A DNA stretch of 64,000 nucleotides, from contig NZ_CP007445.1 in NCBI RefSeq assembly GCF_000599985.1, forward strand, positions 2,294,001 to 2,358,000. The letters are read 5' to 3'. The stretch is from Gilliamella apicola (GTDB taxonomy: Bacteria > Pseudomonadota > Gammaproteobacteria > Enterobacterales > Orbaceae). The position numbers and the translations under genes were made by a program. Positions within the stretch are counted from its first letter, which is position 1, and every line of letters starts with the position of its first letter. Positions 56,032 to 64,000 of the stretch are shown here, piece by piece. Under the pieces are notes generated by a model that ran no database searches, was not told the origin of the DNA, and worked only from the letters and a program-made list of their open reading frames with translations.

Positions 56032-57195
56032 ATGAATAATGCTAAAAAGCGCTCTCGGATCTGGTCGTCGATTCTTTGTTTAGCTTTTGCCGGATTTATT
56101 TTCAATACCACCGAATTTGTACCAGTTGGTTTACTACCTAATATTGCGGAAAGCTTTTCGATGGATGTCGCTCATGCAGGGTTATTATTAACGATATATG
56201 CTTGGGCTGTATCATTATTATCGTTACCCTTAACAGTATTAACATCCAAAATGGAGCGCCGCAAGCTCCTTATTTTTTTGTTTTGTCTATTTATTAGCAG
56301 CCATTTATTAGCTGGCTTTGCTTGGGATTTTTATAGTTTAATGACTGCTCGCATTGGTATCGCTTGTGCACATGCAGTATTTTGGGCTATTACCACGCCA
56401 TTAGCGGTTCGATTAGCGCCGAATGGCAAAAAGGCCAAAGCAATGAGCTTTATTGTAGTAGGCACATCTATGGCAACGGTTCTCGGCATTCCTATTGGTA
56501 CCAAAATAGGAGAATTAGTAGGTTGGCGTATCACGTTTTTATGTATTGGTGGTATTGCTTTTGGTATCTTAATTTTACTAATTTACTTACTTCCTAAAGT
56601 ACCTAGTATTAACACCATTTCTATCAAGGATCTACCCAAAGTGTTAAAACGCCCAGCCTTACTCAATATTTACTTATTAACGGCAATAATTATCACTGGG
56701 CATTTTACCGCCTATACTTACATTACCCCATTTATGATGAAAGTGGGTGGATTCAGTCAAGAAATTGTTGTCCATCTATTATTAGTTATTGGATTTTCAG
56801 GCATGATTGGTAGTGTTATTTTTACTCGATACGCAAGTAAATATCCTACAGCTATATTAGTTGTACCCGTAATATTATTGATGGCATGCTTATTATCACT
56901 TTACTTCAGCTCATTTAGTCTCTACACCGCGATGATGCAAGGCATAATATGGGGATTAGCAATTACAATTATTGGTATGGTCATGCAAAGTAAAGTGATC
57001 GACGTAGCACCCGATGCAACTGACATTGCCACATCTGTTTATTCAGGAATTTATAATATTGGTATCGGCGGAGGAGCCTTTGTCGGCAGCCAAGTGTTAG
57101 TAAAACTGTCAACGGATTATATTGGGATAGTCGGTGCTATTTTTGTGATCCTTGCGTTACTTCTTTTCTTCGTTTTATCCAAAAAAACTTGGTAA
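56032..57195 (+). CDS. sotB: Sugar efflux / MFS transporter SotB
   Basis: Twelve-helix MFS exporter similar to E. coli SotB (YdeA), which exports arabinose and other sugars. The 387 residues start with FIFNTTEFVPVGLLPNIA (about 21-38) as in SotB, followed by LLLTIYAWAVSLLSLPL, ERRKLLI and the MFS loop. The GTSMATVLGIPIGTKIGELV and APDATDIATSVYSGIYNIGIGGGAFVG-type helices (cited in part) match the family. Physiological substrate is not certain from sequence. Confidence 0.87.
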   Translation: MNNAKKRSRIWSSILCLAFAGFIFNTTEFVPVGLLPNIAESFSMDVAHAGLLLTIYAWAVSLLSLPLTVLTSKMERRKLLIFLFCLFISSHLLAGFAWDFYSLMTARIGIACAHAVFWAITTPLAVRLAPNGKKAKAMSFIVVGTSMATVLGIPIGTKIGELVGWRITFLCIGGIAFGILILLIYLLPKVPSINTISIKDLPKVLKRPALLNIYLLTAIIITGHFTAYTYITPFMMKVGGFSQEIVVHLLLVIGFSGMIGSVIFTRYASKYPTAILVVPVILLMACLLSLYFSSFSLYTAMMQGIIWGLAITIIGMVMQSKVIDVAPDATDIATSVYSGIYNIGIGGGAFVGSQVLVKLSTDYIGIVGAIFVILALLLFFVLSKKTW

Positions 57196-57201
57196 AAAGC
57201 A

Positions 57202-57230
57202 AATAAGCGCTGGTTGTAACAGCGCTTATT
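57202..57230. terminator. Bidirectional terminator between sotB and uup
   Basis: AATAAGCGCTG (57202-57212) / CAGCGCTTATT (57220-57230) stem with a 7-base loop, between convergent genes. Confidence 0.75.
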
Positions 57231-57262
57231 AATTTTGTTTATTGATTTGGAAGTAAAATTCA

Positions 57263-59188
57263 TTACTGTTGACTAAGTGCTTCTAACTGTTCCCAGCGTT
57301 CAAACACTGCTTCTAATTCTGCTTCTTTGTCGCTTAATGATTGTAAAATAGGACCGGTTATATCATGAGGTTGATTAAAAAAGTCACTTTGACCAATTTG
57401 CGCTTGTAAATCAGCAATCGCAATTTCAAGCTGTTCTATTTTGCTTGGCAACTGGGCTAATTCACGTTGTTCGTTATAGCTAAGTTTTACTTTCTTTTTA
57501 ACCGCAGATTCTTTATTCTGATTATTGACCGTATTTGATTCTTTTTTAGGTTGTTGACTGCTATTTACCGTCGAAACTTTAACGGGTTGAGCCTGCTGCT
57601 GTTGTTGCAACGCATCAGCATAACCTCCAGCATAAATACCAATATGCCCTTTCTCTTCGAAGAACCAACATTGCGTAACAACATTATCAACAAATTGCCG
57701 ATCATGGCTTACCAATAAAACAGTTCCTTGATAATCATTAACCAGTTCTTCTAACAATTCCAACGTTTCAATATCTAAATCGTTTGTTGGTTCGTCCAAT
57801 ACCAGTAAATTGCTAGGTTTTAAGAATAGTTTTGCCAATAACAAGCGATTACGTTCTCCGCCAGATAATGCCCTTACTGGTGTTCTAGCTCGTTTAGGTG
57901 GAAATAAGAAATCCTGCAAATAACCTAATACATGACGCGAACGACCATTTACCATCACCTCTTGCTTGCCTTCAGCTAAGTTATCCATGACTGTCTTTTC
58001 AGGATCCAGCTCTAAACGATACTGATCAAAATAGGCGACTTCAAGTTTAGTGCCGCAATGTACTCTGCCTGATGTTGGTTTTAAATTACCAAGCATCAGT
58101 TTTAACAAAGTAGTTTTACCAATACCATTAGGACCAATCAGGGCAATCTTATCACCTCGTAAAACTTGCACAGAAAAGTCATTGACTAATAATTTATCAT
58201 CAACTTGATAAGTCACGTTTTCCAATTCAAAAACGATTTTTCCGGAACGTAACGCTTCCTCAATTTGCATTTTAGCGCTGCCCATCACTTGGCGACGCTC
58301 AGAATATTCTTGTCGCATAGCCTTCAATGCTCGTACTCGCCCTTCATTACGAGTACGACGCGCTTTGATACCTTGACGGATCCACACCTCTTCTTGAGCT
58401 AATTTTTTATCAAACTCGGCATTTTGCAATTCTTCAACACGTAATGCTTCTTCTTTACCAAGTAAGTAATTATCATAATTACCACTCCAAGAGGCGATTT
58501 TGCCACGGTCTAAATCAATAATTCGTGTTGCCATTTGACGAATGAATGAACGGTCATGTGAAATAAATACAATGCTGCCATTAAAGCCTTTTAAAAATTC
58601 TTCTAACCATTTAATAGTTTCAATATCTAAATGGTTAGTTGGTTCATCAAGTAATAAAACGGTTGGTTGACAAACCAAAGCTTTAGCTAAAGCAGCTTTA
58701 CGCAGCCAACCTCCAGATAGTGATGATAATTGAGCTTCACTATCTAGGGATAACGATGAAATCACATTGCGAATTCGATTTTCAAGTTGCCAACCATTTT
58801 GGTGATCGAGCTGTTCTTGCATTTTTGCTAGTTTTGCTAAGTTACTTTCACTAGGTTCTTGCTCAACTCGATGCGATAATTCGTGATAATCTTTTAACAA
58901 CTGAGCTTGTTCTTGTAATCCTTCCGCCACAAAATCGAATACATTACCTTGAACATCACGGGGCGGATCTTGTTGTAAGCGTGACACAACAACATTATTT
59001 TCATAAACAATTTGCCCATCATCCAATGGTACTTCTTTATTAAGCACTTTAAGTAAAGTGGATTTACCTGCACCATTACGGCCTACAAGACAAACGCGTT
59101 CGTTAACTTCGATCGACATATCAATATGATCTAATAAAGGCGCATCACTGAATGAAAGATAAGCATTGGTAAGATTAATTAATGACAT
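57263..59188 (-). CDS. uup: ABC-F ATPase Uup
   Basis: Soluble ABC-F protein acting on ribosomes; in E. coli it also affects transposon precise excision. The 641 residues hold two ATPase domains: the first with Walker A GRNGAGKST (about 37) and signature LSGGWLRKAALAKAL, the second with GPNGIGKTT (about 350) and LSGGERNRLLLAKLF; both have LLDEPTN Walker B. A linker helix pair lies between. The C-terminal coiled-coil (about 560-640) is typical of Uup. Confidence 0.96.
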   Translation of the reverse strand: MSLINLTNAYLSFSDAPLLDHIDMSIEVNERVCLVGRNGAGKSTLLKVLNKEVPLDDGQIVYENNVVVSRLQQDPPRDVQGNVFDFVAEGLQEQAQLLKDYHELSHRVEQEPSESNLAKLAKMQEQLDHQNGWQLENRIRNVISSLSLDSEAQLSSLSGGWLRKAALAKALVCQPTVLLLDEPTNHLDIETIKWLEEFLKGFNGSIVFISHDRSFIRQMATRIIDLDRGKIASWSGNYDNYLLGKEEALRVEELQNAEFDKKLAQEEVWIRQGIKARRTRNEGRVRALKAMRQEYSERRQVMGSAKMQIEEALRSGKIVFELENVTYQVDDKLLVNDFSVQVLRGDKIALIGPNGIGKTTLLKLMLGNLKPTSGRVHCGTKLEVAYFDQYRLELDPEKTVMDNLAEGKQEVMVNGRSRHVLGYLQDFLFPPKRARTPVRALSGGERNRLLLAKLFLKPSNLLVLDEPTNDLDIETLELLEELVNDYQGTVLLVSHDRQFVDNVVTQCWFFEEKGHIGIYAGGYADALQQQQQAQPVKVSTVNSSQQPKKESNTVNNQNKESAVKKKVKLSYNEQRELAQLPSKIEQLEIAIADLQAQIGQSDFFNQPHDITGPILQSLSDKEAELEAVFERWEQLEALSQQ

Positions 59189-59413
59189 ATTTATGATTTT
59201 TATTTGGATATTAAATAATAAAGCGTTATTCTATCACAAAGTTGTTAAAGGCAGCTAAAAATCAACTTTCAAAGAAAATAAAACCCTTACAAAATGATAA
59301 TTGCGCTTCTCTTCTATAACAAAAACAAATACAGCTATATATATTAATAATTATAGTTAAAAAATTTATTACCAATTGAATATACTAATAATATTTTGGT
59401 GCGGAGGTTATTT

Positions 59414-61609
59414 ATGAGTCATATGTGGACATTCCAGCGAGTAGGTGGATTAGATCAAGTAGTATTTAAAAATGCTAACGACATTATCAATCTGCCTGAT
59501 TTAGATCCTAAATTGTGGGTAGCGTTAAGCTGCCCAACAACAGGTTTAGATTTTGATGAACGAACCTTAGCTTTACTTGATACTGACCAAGATGGACGCA
59601 TTCGTATACCCGATATTTTAGATGCAATTAGTTGGACCAAAGACAAAATACTATCGTTTGAGACGATTTTACACTCCTCTGACACATTACCCTTATCTGA
59701 AATCGACACCTCAACAGAACAAGGTAAAAAACTGTCAGTTACAGCACACAGCATTCTTGCTAATTTAAACAAGCATAATACAAATTATTTAACTCAAGAA
59801 GATGTACAAGAATCAATAAAAATTAATGCAGGTAAGCTTTATAATGGTGATTTAATTTTTCCACCTTCTGCAGAATTATCACCTGAAATGCAAACATTCA
59901 TTGAAACTGCAATTAAAACAACCGGTGCCCAGAAAGACATGAGTGGGCAAGATGGTATTGACCTAGAGATTGCACAAACCTTTGTTGATAATCTAAAAAC
60001 TTGGCAGAATTGGCAAACCGATATTAGTAATACCCATACACCTTTTGGTGAAGACCGAGCTGAAATTTGGAAATTAGTCCAACTTTTAAAACCCAAAATT
60101 GATGATTATTTTTTACGTGTTGAATTGGCCGAATATGCCCCACAAGCACAAACCGCGCTTAATGTTGATGAAAAATATATTGTCCCAACTGAAAATGGTT
60201 TACTGTCAGACGAAGCTTTGGCTGAATTACCTTTATCAAAAATTGATTCCACCCGTTATCTTGATTTAGTCAATGGGCTCAATCCACTTTGGAAAGATAA
60301 AATCAGCCGTTTTAAAACATTAGTTGCCTCATCATTATCAAATCCTGACCAACTTACCCAGCAAGAGTGGCAAAATATTCAACAAAGTTTACAAGCCTAC
60401 ACTACGCTAATTAGTTCAAAACCCGAACTAACTCAGTTAAAGGTTGTAACCGAACCAACAGCAAGTATAGAAGATATTCACAATGATGTTATCACCAGTT
60501 TGATAAATTCGGATTTATTTACAGAATTTAAGCAAATGGTCGAACAAGATAACCAAACCCCTATTTCAGCATCGGATGTACTCGTACTTGAAAAGTTAGT
60601 TCTGTTTCATAAACATCTTTATCGTTTACTAGTTAATTTTGCTTCGTTCGCTGATTTCTTCTCACTTGAAAAAAGAGCCGCTTTCCAACTTGGTAAACTG
60701 TATATTGATGGTCGCTGTGCTACTCTTTGTGTCGCCGTCGATAACATTGCCAAACATGCCAATATGGCAAATTATTCTGAGCTCTGTTTACTCTACTGCG
60801 AATGTACTCGTCAGGGTGAAAAGAAACTGATTGCTGCAGCTATGACCGCTGGACAAGGTGATTTATTGATTGAAGGTCGTAATGGTGTATTTATTGATAA
60901 TAATGGCAATGATTGGGATGCCAATGTGGTTAAAATAATCTCTAAGCCAATTAGTATTCAACAAGCCATTTGGGCGCCTTATCAACGCATTGGTCGTTTA
61001 ATTACCGAACAAATTAATAAGTGGGCAACAGACAAAGATGCTGATATTGATAAGTCTAGCGAACAAGCGTTACAAAATCCTGCTAATAAATTTGATATCG
61101 GTAAAAGTATGGGGATTTTTGCTGCAATTGGCTTAGCCATTGGTGCTATTGGTACCGCTTTGGCATCTATCTTTCAGGCTATCTTTTCGCTCGCTTGGTG
61201 GCAATTTCCATTAGTCATTATTGGACTATTTCTAATTGTATCCGGTCCTTCGGTGATTTTAGCATGGTTAAAACTACGTCGTCGCACTCTCGGACCATTA
61301 CTTGAAGCATCGGGATGGGCTATTAATGGACAAGTAAAAATCAACTTAATGTTAGGAGGATTGCTCACAAGCAAAGCCGAACTGCCTGACAATGCTAAAC
61401 GCAATTTAAGCGATCCATTGAAGCAACATAATCATAAATTCATCATTATTCTATGGTTAGCCATATTATTAGGTGTGGGGATTAGTGGTGGCTGGCTTTG
61501 GCACAAAGGTTATTTAGATAAAATTTTTGAACCACAACATCATGCTGAACAAAATGTGCAACAACAGTCAGAAAAGCAAAACAATAGTAACACAAGTGAA
61601 AATCATTAA
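59414..61609 (+). CDS. Large EF-hand-containing membrane protein of unknown function
   Basis: A 731-residue protein that I cannot assign a function. The first about 80 residues hold a calcium-type EF-hand loop, DTDQDGRIRIPD (about 56-67), in an otherwise conserved block GGLDQVVFKNANDI...PKLWVALSCPTTGLDFDERTLALLD. There is no signal peptide. After about 540 mostly soluble residues come two or three hydrophobic helices (about 555-620) and another near 665-685, followed by a His/Gln/Asn-rich tail. The ATG at 59414 has GCGGAGGT upstream. It forms a single-gene unit between uup and glyA. Confidence 0.8.
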   Translation: MSHMWTFQRVGGLDQVVFKNANDIINLPDLDPKLWVALSCPTTGLDFDERTLALLDTDQDGRIRIPDILDAISWTKDKILSFETILHSSDTLPLSEIDTSTEQGKKLSVTAHSILANLNKHNTNYLTQEDVQESIKINAGKLYNGDLIFPPSAELSPEMQTFIETAIKTTGAQKDMSGQDGIDLEIAQTFVDNLKTWQNWQTDISNTHTPFGEDRAEIWKLVQLLKPKIDDYFLRVELAEYAPQAQTALNVDEKYIVPTENGLLSDEALAELPLSKIDSTRYLDLVNGLNPLWKDKISRFKTLVASSLSNPDQLTQQEWQNIQQSLQAYTTLISSKPELTQLKVVTEPTASIEDIHNDVITSLINSDLFTEFKQMVEQDNQTPISASDVLVLEKLVLFHKHLYRLLVNFASFADFFSLEKRAAFQLGKLYIDGRCATLCVAVDNIAKHANMANYSELCLLYCECTRQGEKKLIAAAMTAGQGDLLIEGRNGVFIDNNGNDWDANVVKIISKPISIQQAIWAPYQRIGRLITEQINKWATDKDADIDKSSEQALQNPANKFDIGKSMGIFAAIGLAIGAIGTALASIFQAIFSLAWWQFPLVIIGLFLIVSGPSVILAWLKLRRRTLGPLLEASGWAINGQVKINLMLGGLLTSKAELPDNAKRNLSDPLKQHNHKFIIILWLAILLGVGISGGWLWHKGYLDKIFEPQHHAEQNVQQQSEKQNNSNTSENH

Positions 61610-61618
61610 AAAACAAAA

Positions 61619-61647
61619 TGGCTATTGGAAATTCAATCCGATAGCCA
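61619..61647. terminator. Hairpin between the EF-hand gene and glyA
   Basis: TGGCTATTGG (61619-61628) / CCGATAGCCA (61638-61647), one G-T pair, between convergent genes. A-rich flank on the left gives Ts on the minus strand. Confidence 0.62.
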
Positions 61648-61702
61648 ATACAAACTAATTGCCAATCGATTTATCGGCAATGCTTAACTAAATAATAGTT
61701 AA

Positions 61703-62959
61703 TCAGTGTTGATAAACTGGTAAACGGCGACAAATATCTAACACTTTAGCTTTTACTGCTTGAATGGTTTGCTCGTCATCAATGTTATCTAACACATCAC
61801 AAATCCAATTTGCCAACTCACGTGATTCAGCTTCTTTAAATCCTCGACGTGTAATGGCTGGTGAACCGATACGCACACCTGAAGTTACAAATGGGCTTTG
61901 TGGATCTTTTGGTACACTATTTTTATTTACCGTAATATTTGCGCTACCTAATGCGGCGTCAGCTTCTTTACCGGTAATTTTTTTATCGACTAGATCAATT
62001 AAAAATAGATGATTTTGTGTTTCGCCTGAAACCACTTTATAACCACGTTTTAAAATTACATCAACCATGGCTTGCGCATTTTTAATCACTTGATGTTGAT
62101 ACTCTTTATAGGCTGGTTCCATCGCTTCTTTTAATGCTACAGCTTTGGCGGCAATCACATGCATTAATGGTCCACCTTGTGCACCAGGGAAAACTGCCGA
62201 ATTTAATTTTTTATAAAGTTCTTCACTACCACCTTTGGCTAAAATTAACCCGCCACGTGGTCCGCCTAATGTTTTATGAGTTGTCGTGGTAACGACATGA
62301 GCAAAAGGTACTGGATTAGGATATACGCCTGCTGCAACTAGACCTGCCACATGCGCCATATCCACAAACAAGAACGCTCCGACACTATCAGCAATCTCGC
62401 GCATACGTTTCCAATCGACAACGCCTGAATAAGCAGAGAACCCACCAATAATCATTTTAGGTTTTGAATCTAAGGCTATTTTTTCTAATTGTTCATAATC
62501 AATATGGCCAGTTTCGTCTACACCATAAGCGACGACATTATATAATTTACCAGAAAAACTTACAGGTGAACCGTGTGTTAGATGACCACCTTCTGACAAA
62601 TTCATGCCTAATACCGTATCACCAGGTTTTAATAATGCCATATAAACGGCAAAATTAGCCTGTGACCCCGAATGCGGTTGCACATTAGCATAATCAGCAC
62701 CAAACAAAGTTTTTGCTCGCTCAATAGCTAAAGTCTCGACGATATCAACATACTCACAACCACCATAATAACGTTTGCCAGGGTAACCTTCGGCATATTT
62801 ATTGGTTAATTGCGATCCTTGTGCTTGCATTACTCGAGGACTGGTATAATTTTCAGATGCGATTAATTCAAGGTGATCCTCTTGACGTTGCTCTTCACCT
62901 TTAATTGCATCCCATAATTCTTTATCATAAGTGGCAATGGTCATCTCTTTACTGAACAT
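61703..62959 (-). CDS. glyA: Serine hydroxymethyltransferase
   Basis: PLP enzyme that interconverts serine and glycine, charging tetrahydrofolate with one-carbon units. The 418 residues equal the E. coli protein (417). Visible are [18 protein letters not shown], the PLP lysine in [14 protein letters not shown] (about 229), and [13 protein letters not shown]. The promoter region (62960-63177) has no site I can call for MetR or PurR. Strong conservation throughout. Confidence 0.98.
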   Translation of the reverse strand: MFSKEMTIATYDKELWDAIKGEEQRQEDHLELIASENYTSPRVMQAQGSQLTNKYAEGYPGKRYYGGCEYVDIVETLAIERAKTLFGADYANVQPHSGSQANFAVYMALLKPGDTVLGMNLSEGGHLTHGSPVSFSGKLYNVVAYGVDETGHIDYEQLEKIALDSKPKMIIGGFSAYSGVVDWKRMREIADSVGAFLFVDMAHVAGLVAAGVYPNPVPFAHVVTTTTHKTLGGPRGGLILAKGGSEELYKKLNSAVFPGAQGGPLMHVIAAKAVALKEAMEPAYKEYQHQVIKNAQAMVDVILKRGYKVVSGETQNHLFLIDLVDKKITGKEADAALGSANITVNKNSVPKDPQSPFVTSGVRIGSPAITRRGFKEAESRELANWICDVLDNIDDEQTIQAVKAKVLDICRRLPVYQH

Positions 62960-63177
62960 ATTGACTCCTAGTTATTAATTGCATCAACTATTAAGCATTA
63001 CTGCACCTAAATTGGTTTAAAAAACATCATTGGCAATTATCCTCACTTAATCAGCATATTATTTCAATCTTTTTTTTTAATTATAAAAAAATTTTATATT
63101 AAAACAGTAATTAAATAAGAGAGTTTTTATTGTTAACCTAATCTTTGAAAACAACTAAGAGTTACAATTTTTAAGTC

Positions 63178-63558
63178 TCAAAAGCCACCTTCTTTTGAGA
63201 TAAAATAAAATTCGCTATAACCACCATACGAACAATCAAACCTATTTTTAGGTGATTCAACTGTATCAATTTTAGTGATAACTTGATAACTTTTGCCATC
63301 ATCGTCATAAAAAACGAAATTATAGATATTTGTATAAATAAACTTCTTTTTAATCATTTTATTGGTATTAATCTTTTTTTCTGATGCCAATAAATTAATT
63401 TTAGTTTTTGAAGAATCTATATCCCCCATAGCAAGGATGCCTTCATTCTGCATCCATGTCGCGGTAGTATTCATCGGAAAAGAAGCACAATCGGGTGCTT
63501 TAGCAAAGGAGTATGTTGACCATAACATTACTCCTACAATAAGAAAAATTGTTTTCAT
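63178..63558 (-). CDS. Secreted protein of unknown function, paralogue A
   Basis: A 126-residue protein with an N-terminal signal peptide (about 1-19, TYSFA). The mature part has two cysteines (in PDCASF and FDCSYG) likely to pair. It shares PDC, a LLASE-type segment, the pattern YTNIYNFVFYDDDGKSYQVITK and a terminal YFISK with the next gene (63657). I do not recognise the family. Both lie in the same orientation behind each other at the right edge. Confidence 0.65.
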   Translation of the reverse strand: MKTIFLIVGVMLWSTYSFAKAPDCASFPMNTTATWMQNEGILAMGDIDSSKTKINLLASEKKINTNKMIKKKFIYTNIYNFVFYDDDGKSYQVITKIDTVESPKNRFDCSYGGYSEFYFISKEGGF

Positions 63559-63656
63559 TTTATAACCTTATGTTTTACTTTGCTTTTATTTTCGCCTGTT
63601 TCGTTGACAAGTGAAATTGAACATTAATGGATTAAATCTTTATTTAATTTAATTGT

Positions 63657-64000
63657 TTAGTTTAAATGGTTGATCTGGCGTTTTGAAATAAAATAACTAT
63701 CTACGTCACCAAAACATTCTGTTTTAGAGGCCTTACTTTTTGTGATCACATCATAAGCTTTATTTTGATTATCATAAAAAATAAAATGATAAATTTGTGT
63801 ATAAAGATTTTTACTTTTTTGTTCAGTCGCTAAAAGTGTGATTCTCATTTTTGATTCACTTAAATTTTGACTATCAACAATATTACTACTTTTTAACCAC
63901 TCTTTGGCTTTATCTAAAGACCAAGCTTTGCAATCAGGCTCTTGGGCGTGGGACATCAGTGGAAGTGATACCAACAGCATTAGAATAGAAAGTTTCCTCA
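63657..64000 (-). CDS. Secreted protein of unknown function, paralogue B (start just outside)
   Basis: Related to the gene at 63178-63558: shared PDC start, a LLATEQ segment, YTQIYHFIFYDNQNKAYDVITK (cited in part) and YFISK end. The frame is open to the window edge; TG at 63999-64000 on the minus strand is followed by AGG-AAA-CTT (Arg-Lys-Leu), so the true ATG start most likely lies one base beyond the window and gives a signal peptide of MRKLSILMLLVSLPLMSHA type. An internal ATG at 63980 would lose the basic n-region. One further cysteine (TECFG) pairs plausibly with that in PDC. Unknown function. Confidence 0.65.
   Translation of the reverse strand, partial: RKLSILMLLVSLPLMSHAQEPDCKAWSLDKAKEWLKSSNIVDSQNLSESKMRITLLATEQKSKNLYTQIYHFIFYDNQNKAYDVITKSKASKTECFGDVDSYFISKRQINHLN

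Noticed and set aside
1-64000. tRNA or rRNA genes in intergenic gaps
   Set aside because: No cloverleaf-like segment with a GTTCGA-type T arm was seen in any gap longer than 70 bases. This is a visual check only.

Overview
The window comes from an AT-rich gammaproteobacterium (roughly one third G+C by eye). Almost every recognisable protein is close to its E. coli counterpart, and several E. coli gene pairs are kept: raiA-pheA, dcd-asmA, hslV-hslU, cydAB-cydX with ybgC-tolQRA, sucCD, fldA-fur, yciB-yciA-cls, and cpdA-nudF divergent from tolC. Strong AT bias, enteric-like synteny and small rearrangements fit the Orbales (Gilliamella/Orbus-type insect gut bacteria); this placement is inference. 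I saw no rRNA, tRNA, CRISPR array, insertion sequence or intact prophage.

Layout. 0-5.2 kb: accBC, eda, the ABC exporter pair yadGH and mog. 5.3-7.6 kb: argR, then a lysine riboswitch in front of lysC. 7.9-10.7 kb: a small stress-type membrane protein, then a tandem duplication carrying two diverged small membrane-protein genes and a truncated head of cysS, followed by intact cysS. 10.7-18.4 kb: trmJ, raiA, pheA overlapping mutY, an MFS transporter, an old-yellow-enzyme reductase, and a ubiquinone-type monooxygenase behind a 54-residue tatA/tatE gene. 18.4-19.7 kb: an AT-rich stretch with possible micro-ORFs and an S24-type repressor that has lost its catalytic serine. 20-31.8 kb: an ABC exporter, dacB, a TerC/Alx protein, cycA, mltA, dcd, asmA and hslVU. 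31.9-39.8 kb, all leftward: sucCD, cydABX, ybgC, tolQRA. 40-49.4 kb: fldA, fur, yciB, yciA, cls, cpdA, nudF, tolC and a LysR/oxidoreductase group. 49.4-50.3 kb: an eroded gene-free stretch. 50.3-64 kb: metG, mrp, a class A acid phosphatase, a DUF486 gene broken by a stop codon, tpx, sotB, uup, a large EF-hand membrane protein, glyA and two related secreted proteins at the right edge.

Function. Most of the window is core physiology: fatty-acid initiation, amino-acid synthesis (lysC, pheA, glyA), translation (cysS, metG, trmJ, raiA, uup), envelope upkeep (dacB, mltA, asmA, tolQRA, tolC, cls), microaerobic respiration (cydABX, a ubi-type hydroxylase, sucCD) and iron/redox control (fur, fldA, tpx). 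The parts not explained by known families are the duplication upstream of cysS, the region before the repressor, the gene-free stretch before metG, the EF-hand protein, and the paralogous secreted pair at the end.
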